Part shown: positions 61,733 to 64,000 of the stretch, piece by piece
Numbering within the stretch: position 1 is the first letter of the stretch
How the letters are laid out: every line of letters begins with the position of its first letter
Assembly (NCBI GenBank): GCA_013150955.1
Contig: JAADJD010000010.1
Coordinates: 1 to 64,000, forward strand
Length of the DNA: 64,000 nucleotides
Direction of reading: 5' to 3'
DNA from: Calditrichota bacterium
GTDB taxonomy: Bacteria; Calditrichota; Calditrichia; RBG-13-44-9; J042
Position numbers and translations under genes: made by a program
Notes under the pieces: model-generated
The model's input: only the letters and a program-made list of their open reading frames with translations
The model's database searches: none
What the model was told of the DNA's origin: nothing

Positions 61733-63031
61733 ATGTCCACTACACCAGCGTTGCCCCCCGTGGTCTTCATCGATGGCGTTCGCATCCCTTTTCAGCGATC
61801 CAGCACCGGTTATCGTGATTTTACCTCTTACGATCTGGCGCGCCTGGCCATCAAGGCGTTGCTGGAAAAAACCGGGATTTCCCCGGAAGCAATCGATTGG
61901 GTGCTATTGGGTTCGGTGATTCAGAATGTGAATACCCCAAACGTGGCGCGGGATGCGGCACTGGCCGCGGGTATTCCCCGGCACGTCCCTGCGGTAACCG
62001 TTACCCAGGCCTGTATTTCTGCCAATAAGGCCATCACAACGGGAATGGATCTGATTCGAACCGGTCAGGCGCGGGTGGTCATTGCCGGGGGTACGGAAAG
62101 TTTAACCGACGTCCCCATTCGGTTTCGCCGGCGCTTTCGACAGAAGCTGGTGGAGGCGCAAAAATATCGGGGGCCAGGGGATTATCTAAAATTCTTCAAG
62201 GGATTGCGTTTGAAGGATCTGTTGCCCGAAATCCCGGCCGTGGCCGAGTTTACCACCGGAAGAACCATGGGAGAAGATTGCGACATGCTGGCCGCCCGAA
62301 TTGGGGTCTCCCGCCAGGAACAGGACGAATATGCCCTGCGCTCACACCTAAATGCTGCCAGGGCCATCGAAGAAGGATTGCTGGCGGATGAGGTTGCCCC
62401 GGTGCACGTTCCCCCGGATTTTACGCTTATCGATCGCGATAACGGGCCCCGTGCGGATACCACCCTGGAAAAGCTGGCCAAGCTCCGACCCGCGTTCATC
62501 AAGCCGCATGGAACCTTAACTGCTGGAAACTCATCCTTTTTAACCGATGGTGCGGCCGTAACCTTAATTATGGCCGAGGAGACAGCCAGGGCGCTGGGAT
62601 TGACACCGAAAGCTTATTTGCGGGACTATGTGTATACCGCACAGGATCCTTATGAGGAACTATTATTGGGCCCCGCCTACGCCACCCCGAAGTTACTGGA
62701 TAAAACAGGCCTATCGTTAAAGGACATTGATGTGTTCGAGTTTCACGAGGCGTTTGCAGCGCAAATCCTGGCCAATCTAAAATTGCTGGCATCGGATACC
62801 TTTGCGCGGGAGAAACTGGGACGCGACAGGGCGGTGGGCGAAATTCCCATGGAGAAATTTAACACCCTGGGCGGGTCGCTTTCGTTGGGACATCCATTTG
62901 GGGCTACCGGGGCCCGTCTGGTGACCACCGCGGCAAATCGATTGATCCGGGAGGACGGGCAATTCGCCCTGGTTGCCGCCTGTGCCGCCGGGGCCATGGG
63001 GAATGCCATTCTGCTGGAACGCTACGCCTGA
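61733..63031 (+). CDS. fadI: Acetyl-CoA acyltransferase (FadI-like thiolase)
   Basis: A 432-residue thiolase of the beta-oxidation beta-subunit type. The acyl Cys is in VTQACISANKAITTGMDLI. GGTESLTDVPIRF, ALRSHLNAARAIEEG, the GNSSFLTDGAA loop, the His in EFHEAFAAQIL, FNTLGGSLSLGHPFGATGARL and the second Cys in VAACAAGAMGNA are typical. The length and insertion after SLTDVPIRFRRRF (about 150-190) are as in FadI. It cleaves 3-ketoacyl-CoA. The start ATG at 61733 has GGAAGGAGAATCCGATC. The fadJ-like gene follows after repeat R14. Confidence 0.92.
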   Translation: MSTTPALPPVVFIDGVRIPFQRSSTGYRDFTSYDLARLAIKALLEKTGISPEAIDWVLLGSVIQNVNTPNVARDAALAAGIPRHVPAVTVTQACISANKAITTGMDLIRTGQARVVIAGGTESLTDVPIRFRRRFRQKLVEAQKYRGPGDYLKFFKGLRLKDLLPEIPAVAEFTTGRTMGEDCDMLAARIGVSRQEQDEYALRSHLNAARAIEEGLLADEVAPVHVPPDFTLIDRDNGPRADTTLEKLAKLRPAFIKPHGTLTAGNSSFLTDGAAVTLIMAEETARALGLTPKAYLRDYVYTAQDPYEELLLGPAYATPKLLDKTGLSLKDIDVFEFHEAFAAQILANLKLLASDTFAREKLGRDRAVGEIPMEKFNTLGGSLSLGHPFGATGARLVTTAANRLIREDGQFALVAACAAGAMGNAILLERYA

Positions 63032-63161
63032 AAATGCGGCTCCGATAGCTATAATCCATTATTGTTTAACAAAAAGCCAATGGAGTTGAGATGGCATTTC
63101 CTATTTATCGATTTGAGCCGCTGTTTAAACACGCTTGGCCGCGGATGAATCGGTCTATCAT

Positions 63162-63334
63162 TAAACTCAAATTTTGCAATAAACCGCGAATCACGCGAAT
63201 GAAACCAAAAAATATCTACAAAATCGCGAATAAACCCTGGAACACATTGTCACCCAAACACAATCCAATGTATTTTATTGGTTTTATTTGTGTTAATTCG
63301 TGTCATTCGTAGGCGATTGCATAATCTGGGTTAA
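63162..63334 (-). repeat. Dispersed intergenic repeat, copy R14
   Basis: A full reverse copy: AAACTCAAATTTTGCAATAAA, then ACACATTGTCACCCAAACACA, then CCAATGTATTTTATTGG, ending GCATAATCTGGGTT. It occupies most of the 339-base gap between the two beta-oxidation genes. Confidence 0.9.
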
Positions 63335-63370
63335 AGCAACCACGTTCAGTATGAAATGATGGAGGTTTCG

Positions 63371-64000
63371 ATGAACATTTTAACCTTGGAAAAGCAGGAC
63401 AATATCGGCATTGTCTGGATGGACTATCCCGGAGAAAAAATCAATAAAATTTCCCGGGAACTGGTGGATGAGTTCAAACAGATACTGGATACGCTGGAGG
63501 CGGACGATTCGGTTCAGGCGGTGATTTTAATCAGTCGCAAGCCTGACAACTTTATTGCAGGTGCCGATCTGGACATGATTCAGTCCATCACCGAACCGGG
63601 GGAAGCCGCTGCGATCAGTCGTGCGGGACACCAGCTATTGAATCGCATGGCCGCATTTCCCAAACCGGTGATTGCAGCCATCAACGGGGCTGCCCTGGGT
63701 GGTGGACTGGAGGTGGCCCTGGCCTGTCATTATCGTCTGGCCACCACGCACCGCAAGACCGTGCTGGCGCTGCCAGAAGTGCGTCTGGGATTACTCCCGG
63801 CTGCCGGGGGAACTCAGCGATTGCCGCGACTGGTTGGACTACAACGGGCGCTGGACATGATGCTGACCGGTCGAAATGTGTACCCCCGTCAGGCAAAGCG
63901 CATGGGGCTGGTGGATGAATTAATCCATCCCTATGGCTTGCTTCCGGCGGCGATGAATGTGGCCCGGCAGTGGAAACAGAAGCCTGTAGCCCGAAAGCGG
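63371..64000 (+). CDS. fadJ: FadJ-like enoyl-CoA hydratase/3-hydroxyacyl-CoA dehydrogenase, N-terminal part
   Basis: The first 210 residues of an open frame that runs off the window. The enoyl-CoA hydratase/crotonase domain is clear: the oxyanion loop FIAGADLDMI, INGAALGGGLEVALACHYRLA, the catalytic LPEVRLGLLPAAGGTQRLPRL, and TGRNVYPRQAKRMGLVDELI. A C-terminal dehydrogenase domain is expected beyond the edge because the gene follows fadI. ATG at 63371 with TGGAGGTTTCG. Together with fadI and ETF-QO it supports fatty-acid oxidation. Confidence 0.9.
   Translation, partial: MNILTLEKQDNIGIVWMDYPGEKINKISRELVDEFKQILDTLEADDSVQAVILISRKPDNFIAGADLDMIQSITEPGEAAAISRAGHQLLNRMAAFPKPVIAAINGAALGGGLEVALACHYRLATTHRKTVLALPEVRLGLLPAAGGTQRLPRLVGLQRALDMMLTGRNVYPRQAKRMGLVDELIHPYGLLPAAMNVARQWKQKPVARKR

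Noticed and set aside
61733-63031. The thiolase as the acetoacetyl-CoA thiolase of the mevalonate pathway
   Set aside because: Its insertion and motifs are of the FadI beta-oxidation type and it precedes a fadJ-like gene, 15 kb from the mevalonate operon.
121-63334. CRISPR array hypothesis for the regularly occurring repeat
   Set aside because: Copies are 170 bp, kilobases apart, in both orientations, with no spacers and no cas genes in the window.

Overview
The window looks like a chromosomal segment of a bacterium of the FCB superphylum, most like Calditrichota or a close relative. This is an inference from four things: a short primary sigma factor without region 1.1 (the Bacteroidota/FCB form), a large secreted protein ending in a YPNPFNPST-type FlgD-like sorting module, a TonB-dependent receptor and Wzi-like barrel that imply an outer membrane, and an FCB-like mix of secreted peptidases and propellers. 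The sequence opens in the 3' end of a 5S rRNA gene, so an rRNA operon lies just upstream.

Layout. 1-120: 5S rRNA end and terminator. 0.45-7 kb: methyltransferase, phosphohexomutase, primary sigma factor, Wzi-like barrel and UDP-glucuronate decarboxylase, all on the minus strand. 7-16 kb: sugar nucleotidyltransferase, giant secreted sorting-domain protein, TolB-like lipoprotein, M1 peptidase and membrane protein. 16-21 kb: S9 peptidase and sortilin-like propeller operon. 22-28 kb: TonB receptor, YfiR protein, hybrid histidine kinase and secreted five-blade propeller, followed by MarR. 29-37 kb: an Rrf2 regulator and a respiratory cluster. The cluster holds a heme-copper oxidase paralogue, a 48-residue membrane peptide, a CuA subunit II, a subunit I that lacks the active-site tyrosine, a membrane-anchored SCO protein and a cytochrome b-ferredoxin-MvhD fusion. 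37-40 kb: VapBC-like pair, ICMT-like methyltransferase and MocA-like nucleotidyltransferase. 40-46 kb: a selenocysteine-containing SelD and a mevalonate operon (mvaD, phosphomevalonate kinase, an HMG-CoA reductase-mevalonate kinase fusion, idi). 46-54 kb: BioY, GAF/fRMsr, Mn-SOD, thiol peroxidase, SDR, a lone nuoB, leucyl aminopeptidase and a redoxin. 54-64 kb: CpsB-like phosphatase, ETF-quinone oxidoreductase, an AbiE-type pair, DAHP synthase with chorismate mutase/prephenate dehydratase, thiolase and the start of a fadJ-like gene.

The most unusual locus is the respiratory cluster at 29.2-37.0 kb. Its subunit I aligns with B-family (ba3-type) oxidases, but the cross-linking tyrosine is replaced by glutamine. 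Upstream is an Rrf2 protein with three cysteines spaced like NsrR/IscR. The cluster promoter is TTGACA-17-TAAATT, and two 20-bp palindromes of the form AWTGGAC-N6-GTCTATT sit on it 33 bp apart, one over the -35 and one just after the -10. This suggests a nitric-oxide-responsive NO reductase, fed by a cytochrome b fused to a flavin/iron-sulfur electron entry module.

A second theme is a dispersed intergenic repeat of about 170 bp with imperfect terminal inverted repeats. At least fourteen copies or fragments occur in both orientations. One copy appears to supply the last codons of a gene and another separates the two beta-oxidation genes.
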